The notes under the pieces are model-generated. The model was not told the DNA's origin and did not search any database. It worked only from the letters and a program-made list of their open reading frames with translations. Positions 9,172-18,280 of a stretch of DNA of 64,000 bases are shown here, in pieces. Each line of letters starts with the position of its first letter. The stretch's first letter is position 1. The stretch is from contig JAHHQX010000010.1 of NCBI GenBank assembly GCA_020026155.1, positions 1 through 64,000 of the forward strand. Direction: 5' to 3'. The position numbers and the translations under genes are program-made. The stretch is from Actinobacillus sp. (GTDB lineage Bacteria > Pseudomonadota > Gammaproteobacteria > Enterobacterales > Pasteurellaceae).

Positions 9172-9699
9172 ATGGCAGAAAAGCGTAATATTTTTCTAAT
9201 TGGTCCTATGGGTGCGGGAAAAAGCACTATTGGTCGCCAACTCGCTCAGATTCTTGGTATGAATTTTGTGGATTCCGATACTGAGATTGAAACTCGTGCG
9301 GGGGCAGATATCAGCTGGATCTTCGATATTGAAGGTGAAGAAGGTTTTCGTAAACGTGAAGAACGCGTTTTAAATGAACTGACGCAATTACAGGGAACGG
9401 TTATTTCTACTGGTGGCGGTGCAATTCTTTCTAAAGAAAACCGTAAACATTTATCCGCGCGTGGTATCGTAATTTATTTAGAAACAACAATTGATAAGCA
9501 AGTAGAACGTACTCAACGTGATAAGAAGCGTCCACTCTTGCAAGGTGAAGAAGACACAAGAACGATTTTAGAAGATCTTGCGAAAGAACGTAATCCGCTT
9601 TATGAAGAAATTGCTGACATTACTTTAACAACTGATGAACAAAGTGCAAAAGTTATGGCAAATCAAATTGTGGATCTGATTGATAATTTCCAAGATTAA
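9172..9699 (+). CDS. aroK: Shikimate kinase I
   Basis: Phosphorylates shikimate to shikimate 3-phosphate in the aromatic amino acid (chorismate) pathway. It has 175 residues (E. coli AroK 173). The P-loop GPMGAGKSTIG is at 11-21, the shikimate-binding Asp/Arg region (DSDTEIETRAGADI) near 34-47, and the STGGGAIL loop near 78-85. The lid arginine is in RDKKRPLL. aroB follows after 17 nt and then dam, the conserved aroK-aroB-dam order of enteric bacteria and Pasteurellaceae, so one transcript is likely. Confidence 0.96.
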   Translation: MAEKRNIFLIGPMGAGKSTIGRQLAQILGMNFVDSDTEIETRAGADISWIFDIEGEEGFRKREERVLNELTQLQGTVISTGGGAILSKENRKHLSARGIVIYLETTIDKQVERTQRDKKRPLLQGEEDTRTILEDLAKERNPLYEEIADITLTTDEQSAKVMANQIVDLIDNFQD

Positions 9700-9716
9700 T
9701 TGAGGTTCTTAAGATA

Positions 9717-10820
9717 ATGTTGTGCGTGGACGTGTTACATTCAAACGGACAGTATCCCATTTATATTGGTAATAACTTGCTGACAAATGGCAAATTATTC
9801 CCAGTAAAATCAGGGGATAAAGTTATGATTGTTACTAATGAAACAGTAGCACAATATTATTTGGATACCCTTCAACAAACTTTAAATGAGTTAGGGTGTG
9901 AAACGAATGTTTGTTTAATTGGTGATGGGGAAGCTTATAAAAATTTAGAAACACTCAATCACATTTATACAACGTTATTAGAGCATAATTATGGTCGAGA
10001 TTGCATCCTAGTTGCACTAGGTGGTGGGGTAGTCGGCGATATTTGTGGACTTGCAGCTGCCACTTATCAACGTGGTGTGCGTTTTATTCAGGTTCCGACA
10101 ACACTTCTTGCCCAAGTTGATTCGTCCGTTGGCGGAAAAACCGCCGTGAATCATCCATTGGGCAAGAATATGATTGGTGCATTTTACCAACCACAAGCTG
10201 TAATTATTGATCTTAATACGCTAAAAACCTTACCACCTCGCGAAATTGCAGCAGGACTCGCAGAGGTGATCAAATACGGTGTCGCGTTAGATAATCTCTT
10301 TTTTACTTGGCTCTGTCAGAATATTATCCAGTTAAAGCACTTAGATCTGGAAGCACTCGCTTATGCGGTAGCACGTTGTTGTCAGTTAAAAGCTCAAATT
10401 GTTATGCTGGACGAGAAAGAAGCGGGGCAACGTGCATTATTAAATTTTGGACATACCTTTGGTCATGCCATTGAAACAGAAATGGGATATGGTAATTGGC
10501 TACACGGTGAGGCAGTAGCTGTAGGCATGTGTATTGCCACTAAACTCTCTGCTAAGCTCAATCAAGAAAAAAATAACGAAACGGTTTTATTAGATAGTGA
10601 TGTCACTGCATTGTATGATCTTTTAAAACAAGCGGGGTTGCCTACGCGTATTCCTCAAGATATGCCATTAGAACAATTTTTTGTTCATATGCAACGTGAT
10701 AAAAAAGTGATGCATGGTAAAATGCGACTTATCTTATTGCGTTCACTTGGAAAAAGCTATGTAGATAGTGATATTCCTAAAATAGATATTGAGCAGGTTT
10801 TAAAGACCTGTTATCACTGA
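9717..10820 (+). CDS. aroB: 3-dehydroquinate synthase
   Basis: NAD- and metal-dependent cyclase that turns DAHP into 3-dehydroquinate, the second step of the shikimate pathway. It has 367 residues (E. coli 362). The NAD-binding GGGVVGDICG is near residues 102-111, the substrate loop VDSSVGGKTAVNHP near 137-150, and the metal-ligand histidines are in NFGHTFGHAIE and WLHGEAVAVG. It is the second gene of the aroK-aroB-dam operon. aroA of the same pathway lies far away at 40675-41973. Confidence 0.96.
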   Translation: MLCVDVLHSNGQYPIYIGNNLLTNGKLFPVKSGDKVMIVTNETVAQYYLDTLQQTLNELGCETNVCLIGDGEAYKNLETLNHIYTTLLEHNYGRDCILVALGGGVVGDICGLAAATYQRGVRFIQVPTTLLAQVDSSVGGKTAVNHPLGKNMIGAFYQPQAVIIDLNTLKTLPPREIAAGLAEVIKYGVALDNLFFTWLCQNIIQLKHLDLEALAYAVARCCQLKAQIVMLDEKEAGQRALLNFGHTFGHAIETEMGYGNWLHGEAVAVGMCIATKLSAKLNQEKNNETVLLDSDVTALYDLLKQAGLPTRIPQDMPLEQFFVHMQRDKKVMHGKMRLILLRSLGKSYVDSDIPKIDIEQVLKTCYH

Positions 10821-10859
10821 TACTTTGCTTTTATTATGAAAATACCGAGCTTAATTACT

Positions 10860-11675
10860 ATGCCAAATCATCGTGCTTTTTTAAAATGGGCGGGCGGAAA
10901 AGGTCGCCTTATGCATGAAATTAATCAAGTTTTACCGACTAATAAGACTTGTTTAATTGAACCTTTCGTTGGAGCAGGCTCGGTCTTTCTTAACACTGAT
11001 TTCGAAGAATATCTGTTATTTGATATCAATCCTGATTTAATTCATTTATTCAATTTGGTAAAACGTGATGTGGAAAGATATATCCGTGTAGCAAAGATGT
11101 ATTTTGAACATCCTAAAAGCAATAGTGAAGCATTTTACTACCATCAAAGGAATAAATTTAATCAATCTACTGATCCTTTTGAACGGGCAGTTTTATTTCT
11201 GTATTTAAATCGCTTTGGCTACAACGGATTATGTCGTTATAACTTACGAAATGAGTTTAACGTTCCATTCGGACGCTTTAAAAGTATTTATTTCCCTGAA
11301 AAAGAATTACGTTATTTTGCGAAAAAGGCGCAAAAGGCCGAATTTAGATGTGCGGATTTTACTGAAGCATTCCAATATGCGGATAGAGATTGCGTGGTTT
11401 ATTGTGATCCTCCTTATGCACCGTTAGATCAAACCACAAATTTTACGGGCTATGCGGGTAATAAATTTACCTTAGAACATCAGGAAAAACTGGCGGAAAT
11501 TTCCCGTAAAACGGCAAGACAATTAGATATTCCAATTATTATTTCAAATCATGATACGCCTTTTACTCGAGATATTTATCATGATGCGATGATTAAAGAA
11601 TTGCGTGTACAACGGTTCATTAGCCAGAATGCAGGGCAGCGCTTATGCGTTAAAGAACTCTTTGCAATTTTTTAG
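10860..11675 (+). CDS. dam: DNA adenine methylase (GATC-specific)
   Basis: N6-adenine methyltransferase of the Dam/D12 class, methylating GATC for mismatch-repair strand choice and replication timing. From the ATG at 10860 the protein has 271 residues (E. coli 278) and opens with an N-terminus matching E. coli Dam around FLKWAGGK. An alternative in-frame ATG at 10836 adds eight residues, and neither start has a strong ribosome site, so the start is uncertain. The SAM-binding FVGAGSVF is near 39-46 and the catalytic DPPY is at 183-186. It is third in the aroK-aroB-dam operon. Confidence 0.93.
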   Translation: MPNHRAFLKWAGGKGRLMHEINQVLPTNKTCLIEPFVGAGSVFLNTDFEEYLLFDINPDLIHLFNLVKRDVERYIRVAKMYFEHPKSNSEAFYYHQRNKFNQSTDPFERAVLFLYLNRFGYNGLCRYNLRNEFNVPFGRFKSIYFPEKELRYFAKKAQKAEFRCADFTEAFQYADRDCVVYCDPPYAPLDQTTNFTGYAGNKFTLEHQEKLAEISRKTARQLDIPIIISNHDTPFTRDIYHDAMIKELRVQRFISQNAGQRLCVKELFAIF

Positions 11676-11685
11676 AAAAAATAGA

Positions 11686-11734
11686 ACACGCCTCAATATT
11701 CAAAAAAAATTATGAAAATTGAGGCGTGTTTTTA
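11686..11734. repeat. Dispersed GGGGCGT-motif, copy 2 (inverted pair, terminator-like)
   Basis: Two motif arms form an 11-bp stem (11686-11696 with 11719-11729) between the convergent dam and agp genes, with T/A runs on both sides. It would act as a bidirectional terminator. The core here is GAGGCGTG. Confidence 0.8.
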
Positions 11735-11744
11735 TCAATCGCTA

Positions 11745-13004
11745 CTAAATGCGTTCATATTGGGTAATCGCCTGATTGAAACGTGTGATCACCTCTGAGA
11801 ATTGATATAAACCTGCTGCATTTTTCTTAAGACCTTTAAAATCTAAATCAACACGCATTGGCGGCTTTTGAAGATCTAATGGTAAAAGATGACGAATTTG
11901 TGAAGTAGATTGATAAACTAATTGCGGACGAATAAATAATTTGCCAGATTTTTTATCAATGAATTTTTCAAAAAGTAATTTAGAACCGATTGGCGTACGA
12001 CTCTCAAGAGATTGTGGGAGAGTCGGTGTAATAATTTCAAGTGCTGTCATGACCGAAGTAAGGTTAGAATCGTGTCCGACAAGATAAGTAAATTTACGAT
12101 TTTTGGCTAAGAGTTCGTCTCGCATGTAAACTAATAATGGGTGTGCTACATTAACAGCAACGATTGGTGCTGCAAAGAGAATATCACCGTAAGTATCTTT
12201 GATTTTTGAAATATTTTGCATCTGAGCTTGGGTAATTTGTTTATCAAAAATAGTTGGTTCTTGTTCAGGATTTTCAAGATATTGGAGGACCAACGCATCA
12301 GCAATTTTTGTACCTAATTGAAGCGTACCAGTAAGACGGGGTTCATCACCAGATTTAAGAATGATTCCGGTATGGAAATCATTAAATTGACATATATTTT
12401 TTTGTTTACATAGTGGACTGTCTTGGAGATCGAGGATTTTCTCTAAATTTTGGAAAATTGGCTTTAATGAGGCAGTTAATTGATCCACATTTTTATAGCC
12501 ATCAAGTTGGTTAATTTGTTGATTAGCTAATTGTGTAAATGCTGGCGTAGCCTTAGTTAATCGTGGAAAGAAAATCGGGTCCATCGTGCTTGGTTTGAAG
12601 CGATGGTAGGCTTTTAAGCCACAGGTTGGTTTAAAGGCAGTCGCAAAATAATTTGCCGTTGCGACCGTACGTTGCATACTATTGGCATAAATATTTATTT
12701 CATCTTCATTAGGGCATTGATCTTCTTTTATTAGTCCCTCAAGATTTAGCCATTTACGAAAATATTGTCCCATTTCAGTTTCTAAAATACCCCCTCGTAA
12801 AGTCAACTCACTTTTAGGTGCAGACCATTTTGCCCATTGATGCGGAGTGATTTGCCCTAAAATACTATTGGGGGCCGAAAGTGGGGCACGTACGCTATGC
12901 CGACTTAAGGCAACAACTTCAGTAAGTTGATAATTTGAGATATCAGCGTAAGCATTGATACTCATTCCGACCAGTAGTCCTAATACAGTTGCTTTTAATT
13001 TCAT
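11745..13004 (-). CDS. agp: Periplasmic glucose-1-phosphatase-like histidine acid phosphatase
   Basis: Histidine phosphatase superfamily (branch 2) enzyme that hydrolyses phosphate monoesters in the periplasm. It has 419 residues with a cleavable signal peptide (about 1-20, ending AYA). The phospho-accepting histidine is His36 in RHSVRAP, and the proton-donor motif GHDSN is in the C-terminal third. E. coli Agp has RHNLRAP at the same site and shares the downstream blocks (NSMQRTVATA, TMDPIF, TPIGSKLLFE), so Agp fits better than the phytase AppA (RHGVRAP). It is monocistronic, with its 3' end facing dam. Substrate preference for glucose 1-phosphate is inferred from family. Confidence 0.88.
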   Translation of the reverse strand: MKLKATVLGLLVGMSINAYADISNYQLTEVVALSRHSVRAPLSAPNSILGQITPHQWAKWSAPKSELTLRGGILETEMGQYFRKWLNLEGLIKEDQCPNEDEINIYANSMQRTVATANYFATAFKPTCGLKAYHRFKPSTMDPIFFPRLTKATPAFTQLANQQINQLDGYKNVDQLTASLKPIFQNLEKILDLQDSPLCKQKNICQFNDFHTGIILKSGDEPRLTGTLQLGTKIADALVLQYLENPEQEPTIFDKQITQAQMQNISKIKDTYGDILFAAPIVAVNVAHPLLVYMRDELLAKNRKFTYLVGHDSNLTSVMTALEIITPTLPQSLESRTPIGSKLLFEKFIDKKSGKLFIRPQLVYQSTSQIRHLLPLDLQKPPMRVDLDFKGLKKNAAGLYQFSEVITRFNQAITQYERI

Positions 13005-13160
13005 ATATTACTCCAATGATCTATCAAAATATTTTATCGAAAAGAGAGGTACTAAAGAAATATTAGAAGAATAATTCTAGAAGTAAATGAGAAAAAGTTA
13101 AAAGTGTGAAGTTGGTAAGGATTTAGGGTAAAAGGGAAAATTAATTTGGGGAAGTTTAAT

Positions 13161-13190
13161 AAAAAAGGCTAAACCTAAGTTTAGCCTTTT
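13161..13190 (-). terminator. Terminator of the rpsP-rimM-trmD-rplS operon
   Basis: Perfect 8-bp stem (13167-13174 with 13179-13186) followed on the minus strand by a T run, just after rplS. Confidence 0.85.
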
Positions 13191-13212
13191 CCACATTTGG
13201 ATAATAAATAAA

Positions 13213-13563
13213 TTATTTACCAAGACGTTCTTTGATACGTGCTGCTTTACCAGAACGTTCACGTAAGTAGTAAAGTTTAGCTTGACGTACCGCACCTTTA
13301 CGTTTAACGTTGATGCTGTCGATCACTGGAGAGTGAGTTTGGAAAACACGTTCAACGCCAACACCGTTAGAAGTTTTACGTAAAGTGAATGCACTGTGTA
13401 AACCACGGTTACGGATAGCGATAACAACACCTTCAAATGCTTGAAGACGACGTTTGTTACCTTCAACAACCCATACTTTAACTTCTAAAGTGTCACCTGG
13501 ACGGAAGCTAGGTACGTTTTGTTTTAATTGTTCTTGTTCGATTTGTTTAATGATGTTACTCAT
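13213..13563 (-). CDS. rplS: 50S ribosomal protein L19
   Basis: Ribosomal protein L19 at the 30S-50S interface. It has 116 residues (E. coli 115) and shows the conserved RPGDTLEVKVWVVEG, AFEGVVIAIRNRG and GVGVERVFQTHSP blocks. It is the last gene of the rpsP-rimM-trmD-rplS operon, 12 nt after trmD, with the ribosome site AGGTAAAC. A strong terminator follows. Confidence 0.98.
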   Translation of the reverse strand: MSNIIKQIEQEQLKQNVPSFRPGDTLEVKVWVVEGNKRRLQAFEGVVIAIRNRGLHSAFTLRKTSNGVGVERVFQTHSPVIDSINVKRKGAVRQAKLYYLRERSGKAARIKERLGK

Positions 13564-13575
13564 AATGTTTACCTT

Positions 13576-14364
13576 TTAATTCCTAGAATTAACTGATTGT
13601 GATTGACTGTGTTTAGCTTTAATTTGCTTCAACAGTTTTTGTTGTTCGTCAGTCAGAGCTAGGCCTTCTAAGAGCTCAGGGCGGCGTAACCATGTTCTTT
13701 CAAGCGATTGCATTAACCGCCATTTACGAATTTCTTCATGATTGCCCGACATTAATACAGGCGGAACAGCCAGATCTTCTAAGATTTCAGGACGAGTGTA
13801 ATGAGGACAATCTAAAAGACCTTGAGCAAAAGAATCTTCTTCTGCAGAGGCCATTTTCCCCAATACGTTTGGAATAAACCGTGCAACGCTATCAATTAAT
13901 ACCATTGCAGGTAATTCACCACCTGTTAATACATAGTCACCAATAGACCACTCTTCGTCGATTTCAGTTTCAATTACGCGTTCATCAATACCTTCATAAC
14001 GACCACAAACTAAAATAAGATTTTTAGTTTTCGCTAAAGATTCAACGCCCGCTTGATCCAATTTACGACCCTGAGGGGAAAGGTAAATCACTTTCACATC
14101 ATCTGGTGAGTCTGGATTACATTTTGATAGTGCTACTTTTTTTGCTGCATGAATTGCATCACGCAACGGTTGCACCATCATAAGCATACCTGGACCCCCG
14201 CCATAAGGGCGGTCATCGACAGTTTTATGCTTATCAAAAGTGAAATCACGAGGATTCCAACATTCGATTTCAAGTAAATCGTGCTTAACGGCACGACCTG
14301 TTACCCCGTATTCTGATACAGCTTTAAACATTTCAGGGAAAAGACTAATAACCCCAATCCACAT
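13576..14364 (-). CDS. trmD: tRNA (guanine-37-N1)-methyltransferase
   Basis: SPOUT-class methyltransferase that makes m1G37 in tRNAs reading CCN, CUN and CGG codons, preventing frameshifting. It has 262 residues (E. coli 255). The trefoil-knot SAM site includes LILVCGRYEGIDERV and the segment SIGDYVLTGGELPAMV, and the N-terminal block RPYGGGPGMLM is diagnostic. The start follows AAGGAAT. It sits in the conserved ribosomal/tRNA-maturation operon between rimM and rplS. Confidence 0.98.
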   Translation of the reverse strand: MWIGVISLFPEMFKAVSEYGVTGRAVKHDLLEIECWNPRDFTFDKHKTVDDRPYGGGPGMLMMVQPLRDAIHAAKKVALSKCNPDSPDDVKVIYLSPQGRKLDQAGVESLAKTKNLILVCGRYEGIDERVIETEIDEEWSIGDYVLTGGELPAMVLIDSVARFIPNVLGKMASAEEDSFAQGLLDCPHYTRPEILEDLAVPPVLMSGNHEEIRKWRLMQSLERTWLRRPELLEGLALTDEQQKLLKQIKAKHSQSQSVNSRN

Positions 14365-14416
14365 AAAAATTCCTTGTGTTTAATGTTCGACGCAAAGCCG
14401 TTCAGTTTACCTTAGG

Positions 14417-14947
14417 TTAGAAACCAGCGTCCCAGTCTACGTCAATAGTCTTCGTGCTGAGATCGACTCTTTTAACTACATTGTCAAACAAAAACGGAAT
14501 TAACCGTTCTTGTTTTCCGAAAGCATCTTTGCTGTTGGCTTTTACAACTAATACATCATTAGAGCCAGTTTCCATTAATTCAGAAATTTTACCTAAATTA
14601 TAACCTTGTAGATTAACCACTTGGCAGCCGATTAAATCGTGCCAGTAGTAGTCGCCATCTTCAAGTTCAGGGAATACTTCAAGGTTTACCCCAATTTCTG
14701 CATTAGTTAACGCTTGTGCACTTTCACGATCATCAAAGCCTTTAATTTTAGCAATGAATTCATGATTGTGATGTTTAAAGCTTTCTAATTCAACAGGTTG
14801 CCATTGACCTTTAATTTTTAAAAACCAAGGCTGGTAATCAAAGATACTTTCAGCTTGTTCTGTGGATGAATAAACGCGAAGCCAGCCGCGGATACCATAA
14901 GTAGCGCCGAGTTTACCGACAACTTCGATTTGTTGTTGCTGTTCCAT
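14417..14947 (-). CDS. rimM: Ribosome maturation factor RimM
   Basis: Assists assembly of the 30S head domain by binding S19. It has 176 residues from the ATG at 14947. The N-terminal RimM beta-barrel (VVGKLGATYGIRGWLRV) is followed by a PRC-barrel domain (DGDYYWHDLIGCQV...GNDVLVV). A GTG three codons upstream could also initiate, but the AAAGG ribosome site is spaced correctly for the ATG. It is the second gene of the operon, 25 nt after rpsP. Confidence 0.96.
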   Translation of the reverse strand: MEQQQQIEVVGKLGATYGIRGWLRVYSSTEQAESIFDYQPWFLKIKGQWQPVELESFKHHNHEFIAKIKGFDDRESAQALTNAEIGVNLEVFPELEDGDYYWHDLIGCQVVNLQGYNLGKISELMETGSNDVLVVKANSKDAFGKQERLIPFLFDNVVKRVDLSTKTIDVDWDAGF

Positions 14948-14972
14948 TTTATTCACCTTTTATCTTTCGTAA

Positions 14973-15221
14973 TTAAGCAGCTTTACGTGCTTCTTTTACT
15001 AAGTTAGCAACACGGTCAGATAAAGTTGCACCTTTTTCCATCCATGCATCAACACGTTCTAAGTTTACACGAAGACGTTCTGCTTTACCTTGTGCTAATG
15101 GGTTGAAAAAACCAACACGTTCAATGAAACGACCATCGCGTGGGCAACGGCTGTCAGCTACTACGATTTGATAAAATGGGCGTTTTTTAGCGCCACCACG
15201 AGATAAACGAATGGTTACCAT
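14973..15221 (-). CDS. rpsP: 30S ribosomal protein S16
   Basis: Small-subunit protein S16, needed for 30S assembly. It has 82 residues, like E. coli, with the signature MVTIRLSRGGAKKRPFYQI and PRDGRFIERVGFFNP. A strong ribosome site (GAGGAAGG) precedes the ATG. It is first in the rpsP-rimM-trmD-rplS operon, with a predicted promoter about 100 bp upstream. Confidence 0.98.
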   Translation of the reverse strand: MVTIRLSRGGAKKRPFYQIVVADSRCPRDGRFIERVGFFNPLAQGKAERLRVNLERVDAWMEKGATLSDRVANLVKEARKAA

Positions 15222-15319
15222 AACCTTCCTCTAATAATTTAAAAATAAAAAGAAACCCACAAAACAACGTGTGGGATTGCTTACTTTTTTCTCTGTATAT
15301 ATAGACAAAAAGCGATGGA

Positions 15320-15347
15320 ATTATACGGAAATTAATAAAAATTGCAA
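15320..15347 (-). promoter_or_regulatory. Sigma-70 promoter of the rpsP operon
   Basis: On the minus strand, -35 TTGCAA (15342-15347) and a perfect -10 TATAAT (15320-15325) are 16 bp apart. The leader downstream contains a CCCACA/TGTGGG hairpin (about 15256-15275). Confidence 0.65.
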
Positions 15348-15413
15348 GAAATATGGTAAGAAGTTTGCTAAAATTCACGCTCTTTTAAAGGACTGTCCAG
15401 ATGGAGTTTAGGA

Positions 15414-16460
15414 ATGAAAAAATTACTGGTTATCAGAAACGATAAGCTCGGCGATTTTATGCTAATTTTGCCAGCATTAGCGTTGCTCAAGAAAGCTATG
15501 CCAGCGTTAGAAATTACGGCATTGGTACCAGAATATACGGCACCAATGGCAGAAATTTGTCCGTATATTGATAACATCCTATTAGATGTCCCATCTCATG
15601 ATAAACAAGCTGTGAAAGCGTTGGTTGCTAAAATCCGCGAACAGCGATTTGATGCGACAATTAATTTTTATGCGAGTTTACATAATGCCAAAATCTGCTT
15701 TGCAAGTTGTATTAAAAAGCGTTTTGCGCCTGCAACCAAAATTTTCCAATTTTTATACAATTATCGGATTAAGCAACGTCGTTCCCAATCCGTTAAGCCA
15801 GAATATGAATATAATTTAGATTTAGCACGCGCTTTTCTGCAAGAAGAAGGGATTGATGCATCGCAAATAGAAGTGCATGCGCCTTATCTTTTCCTTGATC
15901 CAGAAAAAATTGAACAACAACGTACCAAATTGATTGGGCTAAGTCAGCGTGTTTTAAAATTAGATAAAAAGTGGATTTTTGTCCATTGTGGCTCAGGGGG
16001 AAGTGCGACCAATTTAACCTTACAGCAATATGCAGATATTATTCATGGCTTATTAGCAAAATTTGATGCGCAAGTTATTTTGACTGCTGGTCCTGGTGAG
16101 CTTGAGCGTGTTGCACGACTTGAAAAATTAATTCATGAACCACAACATGTGGTGATTTATGAAAGTCATGATGGGCTTATTGATTTCACTTATTCTTTGG
16201 CATGTGCAGATTTGTTTATTAGTGGCTCGACTGGACCGTTACATATCAGTAGCGCATTAAATGTTCCAACTATCGCTTTTTATCCTGCGCGACGTTCTGC
16301 GACAGCTTTACGTTGGCAGACAGTAAATGATGAACGTCTGAGTTTTTCTGCACCCGCAGGAAAACATACAGAAATGGATTTAAGTTTAATATCTATTGAT
16401 GAAATTTTTCCAGAAATCATGACCTTTGTGGAAAAGCAATTTTGTCGAAAAAATAGCTAA
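15414..16460 (+). CDS. Glycosyltransferase family 9 (heptosyltransferase-like)
   Basis: 348-residue GT-B fold enzyme of the family that transfers ADP-heptose (or related sugars) to lipopolysaccharide core. The N-terminal KKLLVIRNDKLGDFMLILPAL is the family acceptor-side signature. The donor-side FVHCGSGGSATNL and SGSTGPLHISSALNVPTIAFYP lie in the C-terminal half. GGAG (15402-15405) serves as the ribosome site. It is transcribed away from the rpsP operon and is followed, after a gap, by metK. Whether it is a WaaF-, WaaQ- or OpsX-type transferase cannot be told from sequence alone. The LPS-related kdsC/kdsD are 4 kb away. Confidence 0.85.
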   Translation: MKKLLVIRNDKLGDFMLILPALALLKKAMPALEITALVPEYTAPMAEICPYIDNILLDVPSHDKQAVKALVAKIREQRFDATINFYASLHNAKICFASCIKKRFAPATKIFQFLYNYRIKQRRSQSVKPEYEYNLDLARAFLQEEGIDASQIEVHAPYLFLDPEKIEQQRTKLIGLSQRVLKLDKKWIFVHCGSGGSATNLTLQQYADIIHGLLAKFDAQVILTAGPGELERVARLEKLIHEPQHVVIYESHDGLIDFTYSLACADLFISGSTGPLHISSALNVPTIAFYPARRSATALRWQTVNDERLSFSAPAGKHTEMDLSLISIDEIFPEIMTFVEKQFCRKNS

Positions 16461-16551
16461 TTTTTTGTATCCGTTGCTTGTATTTTTAAGATAAAGGCGT
16501 ATTATAGCCATCCATACGTTTAAACATCCAAATAAAAAGGAATGAGAGAAT

Positions 16552-17706
16552 ATGTCAAGTTATTTATTTACTTCTGAATCAGTATCAGAAGGGCATCCAG
16601 ATAAAATTGCTGACCAAATTTCAGACGCTGTTCTTGATGAAATTTTAAAACAAGATCCAAAAGCACGTGTAGCTTGTGAAACTTATGTGAAAACAGGTAT
16701 GGCGCTCGTGGGTGGCGAAATTACCACATCGGCATGGGTTGATGTAGAAAACCTTGCTCGCCAAGTTATCTGCGATATCGGTTACACCAGCTCAGATATG
16801 GGCTTTGATGGCAATTCATGCGCGGTATTAAATGTAATTGGTAAACAATCATCAGATATCAACCAAGGTGTTGACCGTGAAACTCCGCTAGAACAAGGTG
16901 CAGGTGACCAAGGTATTATGTTCGGTTATGCAACAAACGAAACCGATGTATTTATGCCAGCAGCAATCACCTACGCTCACCGTTTAATGGAACGTCAAGC
17001 AGAAGTGCGTAAAAATGGCACTTTACCGTGGTTACGTCCTGATGCGAAAAGCCAAGTTACGTTAAAATATGAAGATGGTAAAGCAGTAGGAATTGACGCA
17101 GTTGTACTTTCAACTCAACACGCAGACAGCGTGGATCAAAAAATGCTTCACGAAGCGGTAATGGATGAAATCATCAAACCTGTACTTCCTGCAGAATTAT
17201 TATCAAAAGATACTAAATTCTTTATCAACCCAACAGGTCGTTTCGTAATCGGTGGACCTATGGGGGACTGTGGTTTAACGGGTCGTAAAATTATCGTAGA
17301 TACTTACGGTGGCGCTGCTCGTCACGGTGGTGGTGCATTCTCTGGTAAAGATCCATCAAAAGTTGACCGTAGTGCAGCTTATGCAGCGCGTTACGTAGCA
17401 AAACATATTGTTGCTGCTGGGCTTGCAGATCGTTGTGAAATTCAACTTTCTTACGCAATCGGCGTGGCTGAACCAACTTCTATCATGGTAGAAACTTTTG
17501 GTACAGCAAAAGTTGACGAAAGTTTATTAGTAAAACTTGTACGCGAAATCTTTGATCTTCGCCCGTACGGTTTAATTAAAATGTTAGACTTAATTCAACC
17601 AATCTACCGCGATACAGCGGCTTACGGTCACTTTGGTCGTGAGCAATTCCCTTGGGAAAAACTAGATCGTGTAGAAGAATTACGTTCTGCAGCGGGTTTA
17701 AAATAA
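16552..17706 (+). CDS. metK: S-adenosylmethionine synthase
   Basis: Forms S-adenosylmethionine from methionine and ATP. It has 384 residues, identical in length to E. coli MetK. The signatures SVSEGHPDKIADQISDAVLD (N-terminus), GAGDQGIMFGYA (about 118-129) and GGGAFSGKDPSKVDRSAAY (about 261-279) are intact. The ribosome site AAAAAGGAATGAG precedes the ATG. A possible promoter (TTGTAT, 16 bp, TATTAT at 16500-16505) lies upstream, and a clear terminator follows. Confidence 0.98.
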   Translation: MSSYLFTSESVSEGHPDKIADQISDAVLDEILKQDPKARVACETYVKTGMALVGGEITTSAWVDVENLARQVICDIGYTSSDMGFDGNSCAVLNVIGKQSSDINQGVDRETPLEQGAGDQGIMFGYATNETDVFMPAAITYAHRLMERQAEVRKNGTLPWLRPDAKSQVTLKYEDGKAVGIDAVVLSTQHADSVDQKMLHEAVMDEIIKPVLPAELLSKDTKFFINPTGRFVIGGPMGDCGLTGRKIIVDTYGGAARHGGGAFSGKDPSKVDRSAAYAARYVAKHIVAAGLADRCEIQLSYAIGVAEPTSIMVETFGTAKVDESLLVKLVREIFDLRPYGLIKMLDLIQPIYRDTAAYGHFGREQFPWEKLDRVEELRSAAGLK

Positions 17707-17720
17707 TCTTACAATGATTG

Positions 17721-17750
17721 AAAAAGGCAGGGTTTCCTGCCTTTTTTATT
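17721..17750 (+). terminator. metK terminator
   Basis: Perfect 7-bp stem (17725-17731 with 17736-17742) followed by a T run, ahead of sprT. Confidence 0.85.
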
Positions 17751-17764
17751 TTAAAGGATGACTT

Positions 17765-18250
17765 ATGAGAATCTTGGCAATGCAAGTTTTACGGCGGGTT
17801 AAAGAATGTATGCAACTTGCCGAAATGTATTTTCAACGATCGTTTGTGATGCCAAATATTAATTATCATGTGCAAGGTCAGAAAGCTGGAGTGGCTTATC
17901 TTGCCCAAAATGAGGTGCGATTTAATCCGATTTTATTGCGAGAAAATACTCAAGATTTCATTCATCAAGTTGTGCCACATGAAGTTGCCCATATTATTGC
18001 TTACCAACAATTTGGGCGTGTTAAACCGCATGGGATGGAGTGGCAAAATATTATGCAAAATATTTTTGGTTTGCCGCCTGAGGTACGTCATCAATTTGAT
18101 ACAACGAATACTGTTAAACACGTTTTTACTTACCATTGCGGTTGTCAAATTCATCATTTAACCGTGCGCCGCCATAATAAAATTGTTCGAGATCGAATGC
18201 ATTATATTTGTAAAAAATGTGGCGGAACACTACGTAAAATTAACGAATGA
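17765..18250 (+). CDS. sprT: SprT family zinc metalloprotein
   Basis: 161-residue SprT-like protein. The zinc-metalloprotease-type motif HEVAHIIAY (HExxH) is near residues 76-84, and a C-terminal zinc ribbon has CGCQIHH and CKKCGG. In eukaryotes the related SprT domain (Spartan) cleaves DNA-protein crosslinks. The bacterial role is poorly defined, so function beyond a zinc metallopeptidase fold is not claimed. It follows metK as in Haemophilus. It is convergent with xseA, and one copy of the dispersed motif bridges the two stop codons. Confidence 0.9.
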   Translation: MRILAMQVLRRVKECMQLAEMYFQRSFVMPNINYHVQGQKAGVAYLAQNEVRFNPILLRENTQDFIHQVVPHEVAHIIAYQQFGRVKPHGMEWQNIMQNIFGLPPEVRHQFDTTNTVKHVFTYHCGCQIHHLTVRRHNKIVRDRMHYICKKCGGTLRKINE

Positions 18251-18280
18251 TCACGCCCCATTTTTCGCAAAAATTTATGC
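18250..18280. repeat. Dispersed GGGGCGT-motif, copy 3
   Basis: A single arm with intact core TCACGCCCC (minus-strand sense GGGGCGTGA), followed by the ATTTTTCG and AAAATTTAT blocks. It lies between the convergent stops of sprT (18248-18250) and xseA (18275-18277). Confidence 0.8.

Noticed and set aside
11745..13004. Defective histidine phosphatase because RHGxRxP reads RHSVRAP
   Set aside because: The glycine is not essential in the Agp branch (E. coli Agp has Asn there); His36, both Arg residues and the HD motif are present.
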